Of a stretch of 64,000 nucleotides of DNA, positions 25,381 to 36,167 are shown piece by piece (position 1 is the stretch's first letter; each line of letters begins with the position of its first letter). This stretch comes from an uncultured Eubacteriales bacterium (lineage in GTDB: Bacteria; Bacillota; Clostridia; Lachnospirales; CAG-274): contig CASFCZ010000012.1 of the NCBI GenBank assembly GCA_949293325.1, positions 30,440-94,439 on the forward strand, written 5' to 3'. The translations under genes were made by a program, and so were the position numbers. Under the pieces are notes generated by a model, which worked only from the letters and a program-made list of their open reading frames with translations, ran no database searches and was not told where the DNA came from.

Positions 25381-27510
25381 TTATACCTTATCCAGCCTTT
25401 TAACATTTTTTATATCGGTAATACCACTTTTATCATCACGCATACATATATCACATATACATTTTTCACCGGTCTGGGGAAGTATCATTGATATATTTTC
25501 AAGCTTACCCTCCGATAAAAGTCGGCTTATATCCTCACCCTTAAGATGTATGCCATATCTCTCAAAATCACTTTTCCAAATAGTAAATTTACAGCCTGTG
25601 CGCCATCTACTGCAATAAAAGGACTTCCTGTTTTCCAGTACGGATCCTGAACATACAGGGCATTTACCAAGACTTCCCTTAGGCTTATAAGCTTTGCCCC
25701 GTCCCTTTTCGGCAGCAAAGACTACACCCGGGTTAGGTCTCTGTGATGCCTTTACAAGATAGGTCACATAATTTTTTATACTGCCCATAAACTTTCCGGT
25801 ATCCATATTGCCCTTTGCTATGCTGGAAAGGCCCTTTTCCCACCTTCCTGTGGTTTCCGGGGATTTCAGTTCAGGAGGTACTACAGCAATGAGCTTAATT
25901 CCCTTTTCGGTTGGTATAAGGCTTTTACCCTTTCTGCTGACATATCCCACCTTGATAAGACGCTCTATTATGGCCGCACGTGTTGCAGGTGTACCAAGTC
26001 CCGAATCCTTAAGCTGCTCCTTAAGTTCCTCATTGTCAACAAATCTACCGGCGTTTTCCATGGCTGAAAGCAGAGTTGCCTCGTTATATGGCTGAGGTGG
26101 CTTTGTTTTCTTTTTATTACTCTTAACTGACTTAACGCTGCACGTATCCCCTTCCTTTACATCCGGCAGTACGGCTTCTTCTTTTTTTTCCTTTTCCGAG
26201 GCTCGGTTAAGCTCTGTCCAGCCCTTGGAAATAACCGTAGTACCCTTAGTCATAAATGGATGACCCTCACATAGGGTAATTATCTTTGTTGTACTGTACA
26301 CATAATATGGATAAAACACCTGTAAAAACCGCCTTGCAATAAGGTCATACACCTTAAACTCATCCTCACTGAGAATTGAGGTATTTACCTTTACTTCAGT
26401 CGGAATTATAGCGTGGTGGTCATTGATTTTGGAATTATCAACAATACGCTTTGTAACGGGAAGTTTTTCCAGTTTAAGCACATATTCTGCATATTCTCTA
26501 TAGGCATCTGCACCATAAAGCCTTGAAGCAACGGACTTTAGCTTTGGCACCATGTCATCTGAAAGATATCTGCTGTCTGTCCTGGGATAGGTTATCATTT
26601 TACGTTTTTCATAGAGATCCTGTGCAAGAGCCAGAGTCCTTTGGGCAGAGAATCCAAACTTTTTATTGCAGTCCCTTTGCAGCTCAGTAAGATCATAAAG
26701 CAGTGGAGGAGGAGTTTTCTTTTCCTCCTTTTCCACACTTTCAACACCGGCTATTTTACCCCTTACAGCCGCAACTATCTCATCTGCATGCTTTTTATCA
26801 AATATCTTTGTGTCATTTATTTTTCTGTCAAACCATGTACCCTTGTAGCCATCAAAGTCTGCCTCTACCTCCCAATAATCCCTTGCATCAAAGGCATCTA
26901 TTTCCTTTTGCCTCTCTACAATAAGAGCAAGGGTAGGAGTCTGCACCCTGCCTATACTCAGAAGTGCATCATACCTTAAGGTAAATGCCCTGCTTGCATT
27001 TATACCCACAAGCCAATCCGCTTCACTTCTGCATTTAGCAGAGTTATAAAGATTATCATATTCACTGCCATCCTTAAGGCTGTCAAAGCCTTCCTTAATG
27101 GCAGCATCTGTCATTGAGGAAATCCATAAGCGTTTAAAGGGCTTTTTACAGCCTGCCAGCTCATATATGTACCTGAAAATAAGCTCTCCCTCTCGTCCGC
27201 TATCCGTTGCGCATATAAGACTTGATATTCTGCTTTGTTCCATAAGTTTTTTAAGTATGTCAAACTGAGGTTTGGTATTACTTATAGCCTTAATCTTTAT
27301 ATGATCAGGAATAATAGGCAGACTTTCAACCGTCCATTTTTTCAGATCCTTAGAGTAATCCTCAGGGTCATACAGGGTAACCAGATGACCTACTGCCCAT
27401 GAAACAACATAATCATCATTATATAAAAAGCCATCTCCCTTTTTTGTACACTTAAGTACCCGTGCAATATCTCTTGCAACAGAGGGCTTTTCCGCAATAA
27501 TCAGTTCCAT
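25381..27510 (-). CDS. topB: DNA topoisomerase III
   Basis: A 709-residue type IA topoisomerase that decatenates and relaxes DNA through a 5'-phosphotyrosine. The Toprim domain opens MELIIAEKPSVARDIARVLK, the acidic triad region is CATDSGREGE near 100-109 and the catalytic Tyr308 is in MITYPRTDSRYL. A C-terminal Cys motif (GKCPVCSGS, FYCSRW) is present. The chromosomal TopB form is likely, since no relaxase or plasmid gene is near. GAGGTAAATT precedes the ATG. It follows the MATE gene by 12 bases. Confidence 0.95.
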   Translation of the reverse strand: MELIIAEKPSVARDIARVLKCTKKGDGFLYNDDYVVSWAVGHLVTLYDPEDYSKDLKKWTVESLPIIPDHIKIKAISNTKPQFDILKKLMEQSRISSLICATDSGREGELIFRYIYELAGCKKPFKRLWISSMTDAAIKEGFDSLKDGSEYDNLYNSAKCRSEADWLVGINASRAFTLRYDALLSIGRVQTPTLALIVERQKEIDAFDARDYWEVEADFDGYKGTWFDRKINDTKIFDKKHADEIVAAVRGKIAGVESVEKEEKKTPPPLLYDLTELQRDCNKKFGFSAQRTLALAQDLYEKRKMITYPRTDSRYLSDDMVPKLKSVASRLYGADAYREYAEYVLKLEKLPVTKRIVDNSKINDHHAIIPTEVKVNTSILSEDEFKVYDLIARRFLQVFYPYYVYSTTKIITLCEGHPFMTKGTTVISKGWTELNRASEKEKKEEAVLPDVKEGDTCSVKSVKSNKKKTKPPQPYNEATLLSAMENAGRFVDNEELKEQLKDSGLGTPATRAAIIERLIKVGYVSRKGKSLIPTEKGIKLIAVVPPELKSPETTGRWEKGLSSIAKGNMDTGKFMGSIKNYVTYLVKASQRPNPGVVFAAEKGRGKAYKPKGSLGKCPVCSGSVLENRKSFYCSRWRTGCKFTIWKSDFERYGIHLKGEDISRLLSEGKLENISMILPQTGEKCICDICMRDDKSGITDIKNVKRLDKV

Positions 27511-27522
27511 AATTTACCTCGT

Positions 27523-28851
27523 TTACTTTGTTGTCCACTTTCCGCCTATATATCTTCCTATAAACAATGCAGCTCTGAATATCCAGTCCATTATCATAGC
27601 AATCCATACACCTATTGCACCAAAGCCAAAGATATCTCCTAAAATATAGCTGAACAGTATTCTGAACATCCACATGGAGAAAATAGCAACTACCATTGTA
27701 TACCGCACATCGTTTGAAGCACGCAGAGCATTTGGCAGGGAGAAGGACAAAGGCCATATAAGCATGGCACAACCGTTATGTATAAAAATAAGTATGGTAG
27801 CAAGCCTCAATGTATCAGGCGAAAGATTGTATGCCTTCAAAATAAGCGGCAAAGACAACAACAACACACTGTTTAAGGCTATGGTAATGGCATAGGCGAT
27901 TTTAAGTAATTTTTTTATATAATATCTTGCCTGATCATAATTACTTGCACCCACACACTGACCTACAACCGTTATCATTGCAAGGGAAATAGCCTGCCCC
28001 GGTATTGTACCAAAGGAGTCTATATTATTGGCAACTGCATTGGCAGCTATTTGTACTGTACCAAAGCCTGCAATAAAGCGTACCACTATTACTCTGCCAA
28101 ACTGGAACATACTGTTTTCAAGTCCGTTAGGTATACCTATACCCAGTATTCTTTTAATCATACCCTTATTAATATGCAGTCTGGTACCCTTAATAATATG
28201 CACCTGAAGGCTCTGATTGGAAATAAGCACCAACATAACAGCAGCGGCGGAAAAACGTGAAATAAGGGTAGATATTCCGACACCTGTAACACTAAGCTTA
28301 AATATATAAACAAAAACTGCATTTAAGCCAATATGTATTATGTTCATCATAAGGGCAACATACATAGACACCTTGGAATTGCCCATTGAACGGAAAAGAG
28401 CTGCATTTGCATTGTATAAGGCAAGAAAAGGATAGGAAAAAGCAGATATATAGTAGTATCTTGCGGCATAATCCATAACCTCACCCTCTACAGCAAAGAC
28501 AACAGAAAGTATGCCACGGCAGAAAATAAGTGAAAACAGCATAATGACAACAGACACAACCACTGCAATTATCTGAAGCTGATGAGCTGACTCACAGGCA
28601 AGATCCTCATCACCATGACCTATAAGCTGGGATGTAATTACCGCTCCTCCCGTTGCCATAGCAGCAAACAGATTCATAAAGAGTACATTTATCATATCCA
28701 CAAGGGATACTCCCGAAACCGCTGCCTCTCCTGTTGAAGACACCATGACAATATCAGCCATACCCACTGTAACTGCCAGTATTTGCTCAATTATAAGTGG
28801 TATTATCAATTTTTTCAGTCGCTTACTGTCAAACAAATAAAACATCTCCAA
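27523..28851 (-). CDS. MATE family efflux transporter
   Basis: A 442-residue multidrug/toxin extrusion antiporter with twelve hydrophobic segments in two repeats. The first has LIIPLIIEQILAVTVGMADI, the second IGIPNGLENSMFQFGRVIVV. Substrate unknown; members use Na+ or H+ to export cationic compounds. Start is probably MEMFYLF at 28851 or the Met two codons later. It is first in a two-gene unit with topB. Confidence 0.92.
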   Translation of the reverse strand: MEMFYLFDSKRLKKLIIPLIIEQILAVTVGMADIVMVSSTGEAAVSGVSLVDMINVLFMNLFAAMATGGAVITSQLIGHGDEDLACESAHQLQIIAVVVSVVIMLFSLIFCRGILSVVFAVEGEVMDYAARYYYISAFSYPFLALYNANAALFRSMGNSKVSMYVALMMNIIHIGLNAVFVYIFKLSVTGVGISTLISRFSAAAVMLVLISNQSLQVHIIKGTRLHINKGMIKRILGIGIPNGLENSMFQFGRVIVVRFIAGFGTVQIAANAVANNIDSFGTIPGQAISLAMITVVGQCVGASNYDQARYYIKKLLKIAYAITIALNSVLLLSLPLILKAYNLSPDTLRLATILIFIHNGCAMLIWPLSFSLPNALRASNDVRYTMVVAIFSMWMFRILFSYILGDIFGFGAIGVWIAMIMDWIFRAALFIGRYIGGKWTTK

Positions 28852-29100
28852 AAGAAATAGTGTGAATAAGGTTAATTATAAACCCAGGTATTTTTTTTGT
28901 CAACAAAGTAAGAAATCGAAAATTTGATACTGTAATTATCCGATAAAATAATTATTTCCCCAGACAAAATGGGGGTTGATTAGTTCAGGTATTGTTATCA
29001 TTAGGGATATGTAAGATAGGATTTACAGAAAAAGCAAAGTGCATAATTGCACAGAAAATATGTCAAAACCACCCGAATTGACATAACTGCAAACATATTA
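28852..29100. other. Intergenic region MATE/ppdK
   Basis: About 250 AT-rich bases between two leftward genes. They should contain the MATE promoter. A small CCCC/GGGG hairpin lies near 28959-28976 and TGCATAATTGCA near 29041-29052. No gene or convincing RNA was recognised. Confidence 0.5.
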
Positions 29101-29131
29101 AAGGCTTCCCTCATTATGAACGGGAAGCCTT
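29101..29131 (-). terminator. Terminator after ppdK
   Basis: A perfect 10-bp stem (AAGGCTTCCC/GGGAAGCCTT) with an 11-base loop lies 8 bases beyond the ppdK stop; the following T-run is interrupted. Confidence 0.85.
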
Positions 29132-29139
29132 ATTTTTAT

Positions 29140-31773
29140 TTATTTCCTTGGATATTTAATGGAAGCCTGTGCTGCAGCAAGTCTTGCTATAGGCACCCTG
29201 AAAGGTGAACAGGAAACATAATCCAATCCCAGCTTATGACAGAACTCCACGGAAGCAGGGTCACCACCATGCTCACCACAGATACCCAATACAATATCGG
29301 GTCTTGTCTGCTTACCAAGCTTAACCGCTATTTCCATAAGCCTTCCTACACCTATCTGATCAAGCTTTGCAAAAGGATCAGACTCATAAATCATATTGTC
29401 ATAGTAAGCATCTAAGAACTTACCTGCATCATCCCTTGAAAAGCCAAAGGTCATCTGAGTAAGGTCGTTTGTACCAAAGGAGAAGAACTCTGCCTCCTCT
29501 GCAATCTTATCAGCAGTAAGGGCTGCACGTGGGATTTCGATCATTGTACCTACCTTATATTTAAGGGATACACCATTCTTTTCGATAATCTCATCGGCTG
29601 TCTTTGTAACTATTCGCTTAACAAAGGCAAGCTCTTTTACCTCACCTACAAGAGGTATCATAATCTCAGGCTGAATATTCCATTCAGGATGAGCCTTATT
29701 TACATTTATGGCAGCTTTGATAACCGCACTTGTCTGCATCCTTGCAATCTCAGGATAGGTAACTGCAAGACGACAGCCCCTGTGTCCCATCATAGGGTTA
29801 AACTCGTGGAGTGAGGCAATAATATTTTTTATCTCAAATACTGACTTACCCTGTACCTTTGCAAGAAGCTCAATGTCAGCCTCCTCTGTAGGTAAAAATT
29901 CATGAAGAGGAGGATCAAGGAAACGGATATTTACATGCTTTCCCTCCATAGCAACATAAAGCTGTTCAAAGTCACTCTGCTGCATAGGCTCAAGCTTTGC
30001 AAGAGCTGTTTCTCTCTGTTCAACTGTATCTGCACAAATCATTTCTCTGATGGCGGAAATTCTGTCAGGATCAAAGAACATATGCTCTGTACGGCAAAGA
30101 CCTATACCCTGTGCGCCAAAGGAAGCGGCCTTTGCAGCATCCCTTGGAGTATCTGCATTAGTCCTTACCTCCATATCACGATACTTGTCAGCCCATTCCA
30201 TAACACGACCAAACTCGCCGCCTATCTTTGCATCTACAGTAGGGATAGCCTCACCATAGATATTACCTGTTGATCCATCAAGGGAAATCCAGTCACCCTC
30301 TTTATAAACAACACCGTTAAGCTCAAAGCGCTTGTTTTCCTCATCCATATTGATGGCACCGCAGCCGGATACACAGCAGGTACCCATACCCCTTGCTACA
30401 ACAGCTGCATGGGAGGTCATACCGCCTCTTACAGTAAGTACGCCCTGTGCATAGTGCATACCCTCAATATCCTCTGCTGAGGTTTCAAGTCTTACAAGAA
30501 CAACCTTTTCCCCTGCCTTGCCCCTTTCAATGGCATCATCAGCCTCAAATACTATCTGACCACTGGCAGCACCCGGGGAAGCAGCCAGTGCACTTGCAAC
30601 AGGCTTTGCCTTTTTAAGTGCCTCCTCATCAAACTGTGGATGAAGAAGTGCATCTATCTGCTTTGGATCTATCATACAAACGGCCTGCTTTTCATCTATC
30701 ATACCCTCATCAACAAGGTCACAGGCAATTTTGAAAGCAGCACGGGCAGTTCTTTTACCATTTCTGGTCTGAAGCATATAGAGTTTTTTATTTTCAATGG
30801 TAAACTCCATATCCTGCATATCCCTGTAATGATCCTCAAGCTTTGCACAAATATCAACAAACTGCTTATATACCTCAGGCATAATCTCGTTAAGCATATC
30901 TATTGACTGGGGAGTCCTTACACCTGCAACAACATCTTCACCCTGTGCATTCATAAGGAACTCGCCAAAGAGTTTCTTTTCGCCTGTAGCAGGATTTCTT
31001 GTAAAGGCAACTCCCGTACCGGAGGTATCTCCCATATTACCAAATACCATTGACTGAACATTAACAGCAGTACCCCATGAGCCCGGAATATCATTCATCT
31101 TTCTGTAGTAAATTGCCCTTGGGTTATTCCATGATCTGAATACGGCACGGATAGCACCCATCAGTTGCTGTTTTGGATCAGAAGGAAAGTCCTCATGTAT
31201 CTTTTCCTTATATTCAGCCTTAAACATATTTGCAAGCTCTTTAAGATCCTCGGCACTAAGCTCTGTATCCAGCTTAACGCCCTTCTTTTCCTTAATCTGA
31301 TCTATAAGCTGCTCAAAATACTTCTTGCCCACACCCATAACAACATCTGAGTACATCTGTATAAATCTGCGATAGGAGTCATAAGCAAATCTTGGATTAC
31401 CTGTTTTTTCAGCAAATGCCTCAACTACAATGTCATTAAGTCCAAGATTAAGGATAGTATCCATCATACCGGGCATAGATGCCCTTGCACCGGAACGTAC
31501 CGAAACCAAAAGAGGATTTTCAACATCGCCGAATTTTTTGCCTGTAATATCCTCCATTTTGGAAATGTACTCCATAATCTGAGCCTGGATTTCCTCATTT
31601 ATGGTTTCATTATCCTCATAATACTGATTACAAGCCTCTGTAGTAATGGTAAAGCCCTGAGGTACAGGCATACCCAGTAAGGTCATCTCTGCAAGATTGG
31701 CACCCTTACCTCCCAGAAGATCACGCATTTTGTCGTTACCCTCTGAAAAAAGATATACATACTTCTTGCTCAT
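29140..31773 (-). CDS. ppdK: Pyruvate, phosphate dikinase
   Basis: PPDK interconverts pyruvate, ATP and Pi with PEP, AMP and PPi, giving anaerobes a PPi-linked glycolytic step. The 877-residue protein starts MSKKYVYLFSEGND at the ATG 31773, seven bases after AAGGGGGT; the frame from 31806 lacks support. It has the ATP-grasp region with GGKGANLAEM, the phospho-His loop GGMTSHAAVVARGMG near 455 and the C-terminal PEP/pyruvate barrel with GICGEHGGDP. It is monocistronic with its own promoter and terminator. Confidence 0.97.
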   Translation of the reverse strand: MSKKYVYLFSEGNDKMRDLLGGKGANLAEMTLLGMPVPQGFTITTEACNQYYEDNETINEEIQAQIMEYISKMEDITGKKFGDVENPLLVSVRSGARASMPGMMDTILNLGLNDIVVEAFAEKTGNPRFAYDSYRRFIQMYSDVVMGVGKKYFEQLIDQIKEKKGVKLDTELSAEDLKELANMFKAEYKEKIHEDFPSDPKQQLMGAIRAVFRSWNNPRAIYYRKMNDIPGSWGTAVNVQSMVFGNMGDTSGTGVAFTRNPATGEKKLFGEFLMNAQGEDVVAGVRTPQSIDMLNEIMPEVYKQFVDICAKLEDHYRDMQDMEFTIENKKLYMLQTRNGKRTARAAFKIACDLVDEGMIDEKQAVCMIDPKQIDALLHPQFDEEALKKAKPVASALAASPGAASGQIVFEADDAIERGKAGEKVVLVRLETSAEDIEGMHYAQGVLTVRGGMTSHAAVVARGMGTCCVSGCGAINMDEENKRFELNGVVYKEGDWISLDGSTGNIYGEAIPTVDAKIGGEFGRVMEWADKYRDMEVRTNADTPRDAAKAASFGAQGIGLCRTEHMFFDPDRISAIREMICADTVEQRETALAKLEPMQQSDFEQLYVAMEGKHVNIRFLDPPLHEFLPTEEADIELLAKVQGKSVFEIKNIIASLHEFNPMMGHRGCRLAVTYPEIARMQTSAVIKAAINVNKAHPEWNIQPEIMIPLVGEVKELAFVKRIVTKTADEIIEKNGVSLKYKVGTMIEIPRAALTADKIAEEAEFFSFGTNDLTQMTFGFSRDDAGKFLDAYYDNMIYESDPFAKLDQIGVGRLMEIAVKLGKQTRPDIVLGICGEHGGDPASVEFCHKLGLDYVSCSPFRVPIARLAAAQASIKYPRK

Positions 31774-31838
31774 TTCAATTACCCCCTTTGTGTGCAATTT
31801 GTACAATTACAGCAAATTATTCTTATTCTTATACTGAC

Positions 31839-31866
31839 ATTATACCATATTTTTTAATTTTGACAA
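31839..31866 (-). promoter_or_regulatory. ppdK promoter
   Basis: On the minus strand a -35 TTGTCA (31866-31861) and a perfect -10 TATAAT (31844-31839) are 16 bases apart. Transcription would begin near 31832, about 60 bases before the ppdK ATG. Confidence 0.75.
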
Positions 31867-31899
31867 CAGCAAATTTATGAAATATTATTGTTTTTTATG

Positions 31900-32898
31900 T
31901 TATTGATTTTCCATATTGTTTTTGCTGTATTTAAGAATTATCACTTCAACTCCCAGCCTGTCACTTATTTTACCCCTTTTAAAATCCACATCACATTTTG
32001 CACAGTCCTTCAGTGCTTCAACAAGGACGGGAGTTTTAAAATTTCTTGCCTGAGCCAGGCATCCCCTTACCACAAAATTTCTAAGGGAAAGCCTTTCTGC
32101 AATTTCGTTTTCACCCATACCCTTTCCTGCAAGATACTTGCACTCCAGTATAAGCTTGAACTGCCTTGCAGTCATTTTAAGCACATAAAAGGGACTTTGC
32201 TTCATTCTGAGCATATTGTTATATATTTCAAGTGCCTTAGCCGGTTGTTTTTTACCTATTGCCTCTACCATATCAAAGACATTTGTTTCAGGTGACTTTG
32301 TGCAGATACTGTCAATTATTTCCCTTGTAACCAGTTCTCCCTGTGGAACATAATTAATTAACTTGTCAATCTCACCTTCAAGACTTTCCATAGCAGTACC
32401 CACACATTTGATAAGATATTCTGCCGTATCGGATTTTATTCTGCCCTTTCCTTCATTACAAACCCAGCCTATAAGATCCCTATCCTTCAAAAAATCAAAC
32501 TCGGCACAACAGCCGTACTTTTTTACAGCCTTATAAAGGCTGCTTCGCTTGTCTGCCTTATCCTCTACGAAGCAAAGAACTGTACTCTGAGGGATATTTG
32601 GAATATAATCCTTAAGCTTTTCACTGTCATCTTTGCGACCCGGCTCAAAGAGCTTGCTGTCCTTAACTGCCACAAGCCGTTTTTCACTCATAAAAGGCAG
32701 AGTATCACAGGCAGTTATAATATTGTCTATATCCGTTTTACCATTAAAATAACTGTAATTTAACATTTCGGTAGATGGATCCACAAGGGCAGTCCTGATG
32801 GCATCAAAATATTTTTTCACCATATAAACCTCCTCACCACTGAGAAGATATACGGTTTTAAAATTTCCGTTTTTAATTGCCTCATTTATTTCCTTCAT
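31900..32898 (-). CDS. holA: DNA polymerase III delta subunit
   Basis: HolA opens the beta sliding clamp within the clamp loader. The 332-residue protein has KTVYLLSGEEVYMVKKYF near the N-terminus (degenerate P-loop position) and the C-terminal helical collar domain with KLGVEVIILKYS-like ending typical of delta. TGGAGG lies six bases before the ATG at 32898, so the longer frame to 32943 is rejected. It overlaps comEC by 17 bases; comEC-holA adjacency is conserved in Firmicutes. Confidence 0.9.
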   Translation of the reverse strand: MKEINEAIKNGNFKTVYLLSGEEVYMVKKYFDAIRTALVDPSTEMLNYSYFNGKTDIDNIITACDTLPFMSEKRLVAVKDSKLFEPGRKDDSEKLKDYIPNIPQSTVLCFVEDKADKRSSLYKAVKKYGCCAEFDFLKDRDLIGWVCNEGKGRIKSDTAEYLIKCVGTAMESLEGEIDKLINYVPQGELVTREIIDSICTKSPETNVFDMVEAIGKKQPAKALEIYNNMLRMKQSPFYVLKMTARQFKLILECKYLAGKGMGENEIAERLSLRNFVVRGCLAQARNFKTPVLVEALKDCAKCDVDFKRGKISDRLGVEVIILKYSKNNMENQ

Positions 32899-35191
32899 TT
32901 TCATCCTCCAGATAGGTGGAAACATGTATTTCCCTTTTATCAAAGCTTACCTTTACCGCACCTGTCTTTTCCGTTATATAACAGGGTATGTTGAGATTAT
33001 CAAGTCTTTCAAGGACCTCCTGCTTCGGATGACCGTATACACTGGTCTTTGCTGAAACAATGGCCGCCCTTGGTTCTACCGCCTCAAGAAATTCCGACGA
33101 ATTGGATGTATCTGAGCCATGATGTGCCATTTTTAATATATCTGCCTTTAAATCTGCTTTCTTATCCAGCAATTTATCCTCTGTTTCTGCATCAATATCA
33201 CCGGTAAACAGTATGCTTCCATTTTCACAGGTAAACTTACACACCATTGAAATACTATTTGCATCTCCATAGTCAGAAGCATCTGGACTTAAGCATTCCA
33301 TACCCTCGTCATCATCAAAATCTATCTTATCTCCCGGCATAATATGTACCAGCTCAATATGATTAGCCTCAGCCTTTTCCATCAGCTCATTATAATTATC
33401 ATTTTCATCCACCACTGCCGGAAGGTAGATTTTATCAATGTTTATTTCTCCTATAATCTCCGTTATACCTGCAATATGGTCCGTATCCGTATGGGACAGA
33501 AACACCGCATCTATGTTATTTCTGCCATTGTACATCAGATACGGTAAAAGCACACGCTTACCTGTATTTTCATAACGGGCAAAAGCATTGCCTCCACCAT
33601 CAACAACAAAGGTGTAGTCCTTTCCCATGCCTACAGCACAGTCACCCTGTCCCACATTAAGAAAGGTAACATTGGGGTATATATCTCTCCCTATTACTCC
33701 TGACAGTAGAGAAAGTATAGTATATCCACCTATTGTTGCTGCCATAAGTCCATATTTTTTAAACATAAGCAAATTATAAATTATCAAAAGGAACAGGGCA
33801 AATGCAAAGGCACCTGTTATACTTATACTTCCCGTAACCAGATAGGACCATGGCAGATTTACAAAGAATCCGCACCATGTTTTAACTACCAGAAATATAA
33901 CAGAAACAGGTATTGCAAGTAAACCTGCCACCCATGTATTTATAAGACCTGCCACAGCCATAATAAAACCTACGGCAACCGCAAATGACATAAGCGGTAC
34001 CAGAATTACATTAGCAATTACCGACCATGGATTAATATAGTAAAAATGGTACATGGAAATAGGTTTAGTCACTACATCCGCCGCAATATCCACACCAATA
34101 AAATTAATTAATTTTTCCTGCTTTTTGTATTTTACAGCAAGGTCTGACATTGCACCTATTGCAAATACCGCCGCAAAGGAAAACTGAAAACCAACATCAT
34201 AAAGATAGTAGGGACTGTAGAGCAGAATAATTATGGCGGAAAGGGCAGCTCCACTTATAATATCGTAATCATAGTGCCTCAGACTTGCAAATATCATTAT
34301 ATATACCATAATTACCGACCTTACAACAGATACTCCGCAGCCTGTCATTATACAATAACAGGCAAGAAAGGCCATAACCACATACTGACTCCGTCTGTAT
34401 CCCATAAAGGAAAACAGCTTTAAAAGCACAGCCCCAAGCAAGGTAATATGCAGACCTGAAATAGCAATAACATGATATATACCGGTACGCTTATAAAGCT
34501 CATCAATATCATCATCAATATTGCCTGTATCACCTAACATCATAGCTGACATAAGTCCTGCATCTTCTTCGGAAAGCACACTGTAGTATACATCATTTAT
34601 CCTTTGCTTAAGCATCTGCATGGCCGTGTTTATACTTACCTGTCTTCCGTTTATATGGATATTATCTGCATACATAATATATTTCTGTTTACGTGCCATC
34701 ATATAGGCATATCTGTCAAAATCAGATGGATTGGTTTTACCTTCGGGAACAACAAGTTCACCCTCAAGAACCACCATATCCCCCGGCACCGTTTCGGCAT
34801 CAGCGTATGCACGTATGCGAATATTTTCCTTAACAAGCTCATCATCCAGCTCAAACACCTTGCCATCAATAAGGAAGCATACAGATCCATCCTCCGAGGT
34901 ATATAATACGGAATGTACCACGCCACTGACCCTTATATTCTTTCCGTTTTCAGCCGCTGCCTCAATAGCAATGTCAGGTGGCAAAGATGACAATATGGAA
35001 ACGGTAAAGCCTATAAAGGCTGCAACAGGCAATAATACAAGGCCATAAAGCATAAATATTTTCCTGAGGATATATGCCAGTAAAACACACAGTAACCCAA
35101 AAAGGGCAATACAGACATAGCTGTCAATATATTGCCCTACAAGTATACCTATAACAAAGAAAAGCAGAATATATAGTATAGGTCGTTTCAT
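32882..35191 (-). CDS. comEC: DNA internalisation competence protein ComEC/Rec2
   Basis: ComEC forms the membrane channel for single-stranded DNA uptake. The 769-residue protein has N-terminal hydrophobic segments and a DUF4131-like domain, a multi-helix competence core (GIYHVIAISGLHITLLG near 235) and a C-terminal metallo-beta-lactamase-like nuclease domain (SHTDTDHIAG near 565 and MAHHGSDTSNS). It starts 4 bases after the GerMN gene. Length and domain order are complete, so it is not a remnant. Confidence 0.95.
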   Translation of the reverse strand: MKRPILYILLFFVIGILVGQYIDSYVCIALFGLLCVLLAYILRKIFMLYGLVLLPVAAFIGFTVSILSSLPPDIAIEAAAENGKNIRVSGVVHSVLYTSEDGSVCFLIDGKVFELDDELVKENIRIRAYADAETVPGDMVVLEGELVVPEGKTNPSDFDRYAYMMARKQKYIMYADNIHINGRQVSINTAMQMLKQRINDVYYSVLSEEDAGLMSAMMLGDTGNIDDDIDELYKRTGIYHVIAISGLHITLLGAVLLKLFSFMGYRRSQYVVMAFLACYCIMTGCGVSVVRSVIMVYIMIFASLRHYDYDIISGAALSAIIILLYSPYYLYDVGFQFSFAAVFAIGAMSDLAVKYKKQEKLINFIGVDIAADVVTKPISMYHFYYINPWSVIANVILVPLMSFAVAVGFIMAVAGLINTWVAGLLAIPVSVIFLVVKTWCGFFVNLPWSYLVTGSISITGAFAFALFLLIIYNLLMFKKYGLMAATIGGYTILSLLSGVIGRDIYPNVTFLNVGQGDCAVGMGKDYTFVVDGGGNAFARYENTGKRVLLPYLMYNGRNNIDAVFLSHTDTDHIAGITEIIGEINIDKIYLPAVVDENDNYNELMEKAEANHIELVHIMPGDKIDFDDDEGMECLSPDASDYGDANSISMVCKFTCENGSILFTGDIDAETEDKLLDKKADLKADILKMAHHGSDTSNSSEFLEAVEPRAAIVSAKTSVYGHPKQEVLERLDNLNIPCYITEKTGAVKVSFDKREIHVSTYLEDENEGNK

Positions 35192-35195
35192 AGCA

Positions 35196-36152
35196 TTAAT
35201 TTCCGTCTATAAGGGATTCATCCCGTTCAAAGGTCCTGCTGAAATCATAGTGTCCCTTAAGCTCACTAATTCTTTCACCATCAATAAGAAATTGTACCTT
35301 ATTAACCGTATTAAGCTCTGTCAATGAATTTACTATAGAATATATGGTAAGTTTTTCGGTATTGGCATCTCCGCTGAGACTACTGATGAAATCTCCGGAA
35401 AGATTAACATAGCAAATACCTTCCTCTGTCTTAATGTCTTTAATCTTGGTACTAGATGGAACAGCCGCCTTAAGGGAGTCATTTCCCGGTCCCAGTGTGA
35501 GCTGTTCAACTATCTGATACTCAAGGGTCTGACTTTGCTTTACCTCTATGCTTCTCTCCTCCGGAGCAAGGGCTGTACCCTTTTCGTTAAGGAAATAAAG
35601 CACAACATTCTGTCTGTCTATCTTTTCAGGACTGATAACAGGATTGTTTACCGTATTTTCCCTGTTAAGCTCGCGGTGCATGCCATAGAGTTCAGAAACG
35701 CTCTTACCATCCACAAACAGCCTTACATCCTTAACAGAGGATATATCGGTAAAAGTATATACCAATGAACCAATACATATCAGTCTTTGGGCTTCTTTAA
35801 GGGAATCAAAATCTCCTGTTATATTTATATCCAATACACCGTCAAAATCAGCATTATTATTGGTTATCTCAAAGGATACTCCCTCCGGAAATGGCATTAA
35901 AAGTCCCGGTGTTTTTGTTCCGTTCCTATAGGCCTGCTCCACAGAGGATATAATATTATTTATATTATCCGACTTATTAATGCTTCGATTTTCAGCCACA
36001 ATTGTATCATCAGCAGAATTGTAGAAATAAAGATTTACATCCATAAGCAAATCATTCTTTTTAGCCTGACCGGAGTAAATCAATACACAAACAGCAGCTA
36101 TAAGGACAAACACAAAGGCAAGCAATACAAAAAAAATCCTTTTATTTTTCAT
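35196..36152 (-). CDS. Membrane-anchored GerMN-domain protein
   Basis: A ~318-residue protein with one N-terminal transmembrane segment (FFVLLAFVFVLIAAVCVLIY) and two GerMN-like modules outside the membrane, roughly residues 60-165 and 190-300 (for example YFYNSADDTIVAENRSI and YFLNEKGTALAPEERSIEV). No good lipobox is seen: the Cys is preceded by Val. GGAAGG lies nine bases before the ATG at 36152. GerMN proteins include sporulation factors and LpqB, the partner of the MtrAB two-component system in Actinobacteria. Directly following a sensor kinase gene, this one may modulate the kinase. Confidence 0.85.
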   Translation of the reverse strand: MKNKRIFFVLLAFVFVLIAAVCVLIYSGQAKKNDLLMDVNLYFYNSADDTIVAENRSINKSDNINNIISSVEQAYRNGTKTPGLLMPFPEGVSFEITNNNADFDGVLDINITGDFDSLKEAQRLICIGSLVYTFTDISSVKDVRLFVDGKSVSELYGMHRELNRENTVNNPVISPEKIDRQNVVLYFLNEKGTALAPEERSIEVKQSQTLEYQIVEQLTLGPGNDSLKAAVPSSTKIKDIKTEEGICYVNLSGDFISSLSGDANTEKLTIYSIVNSLTELNTVNKVQFLIDGERISELKGHYDFSRTFERDESLIDGN

Positions 36153-36167
36153 TACAGTCAACCTTCC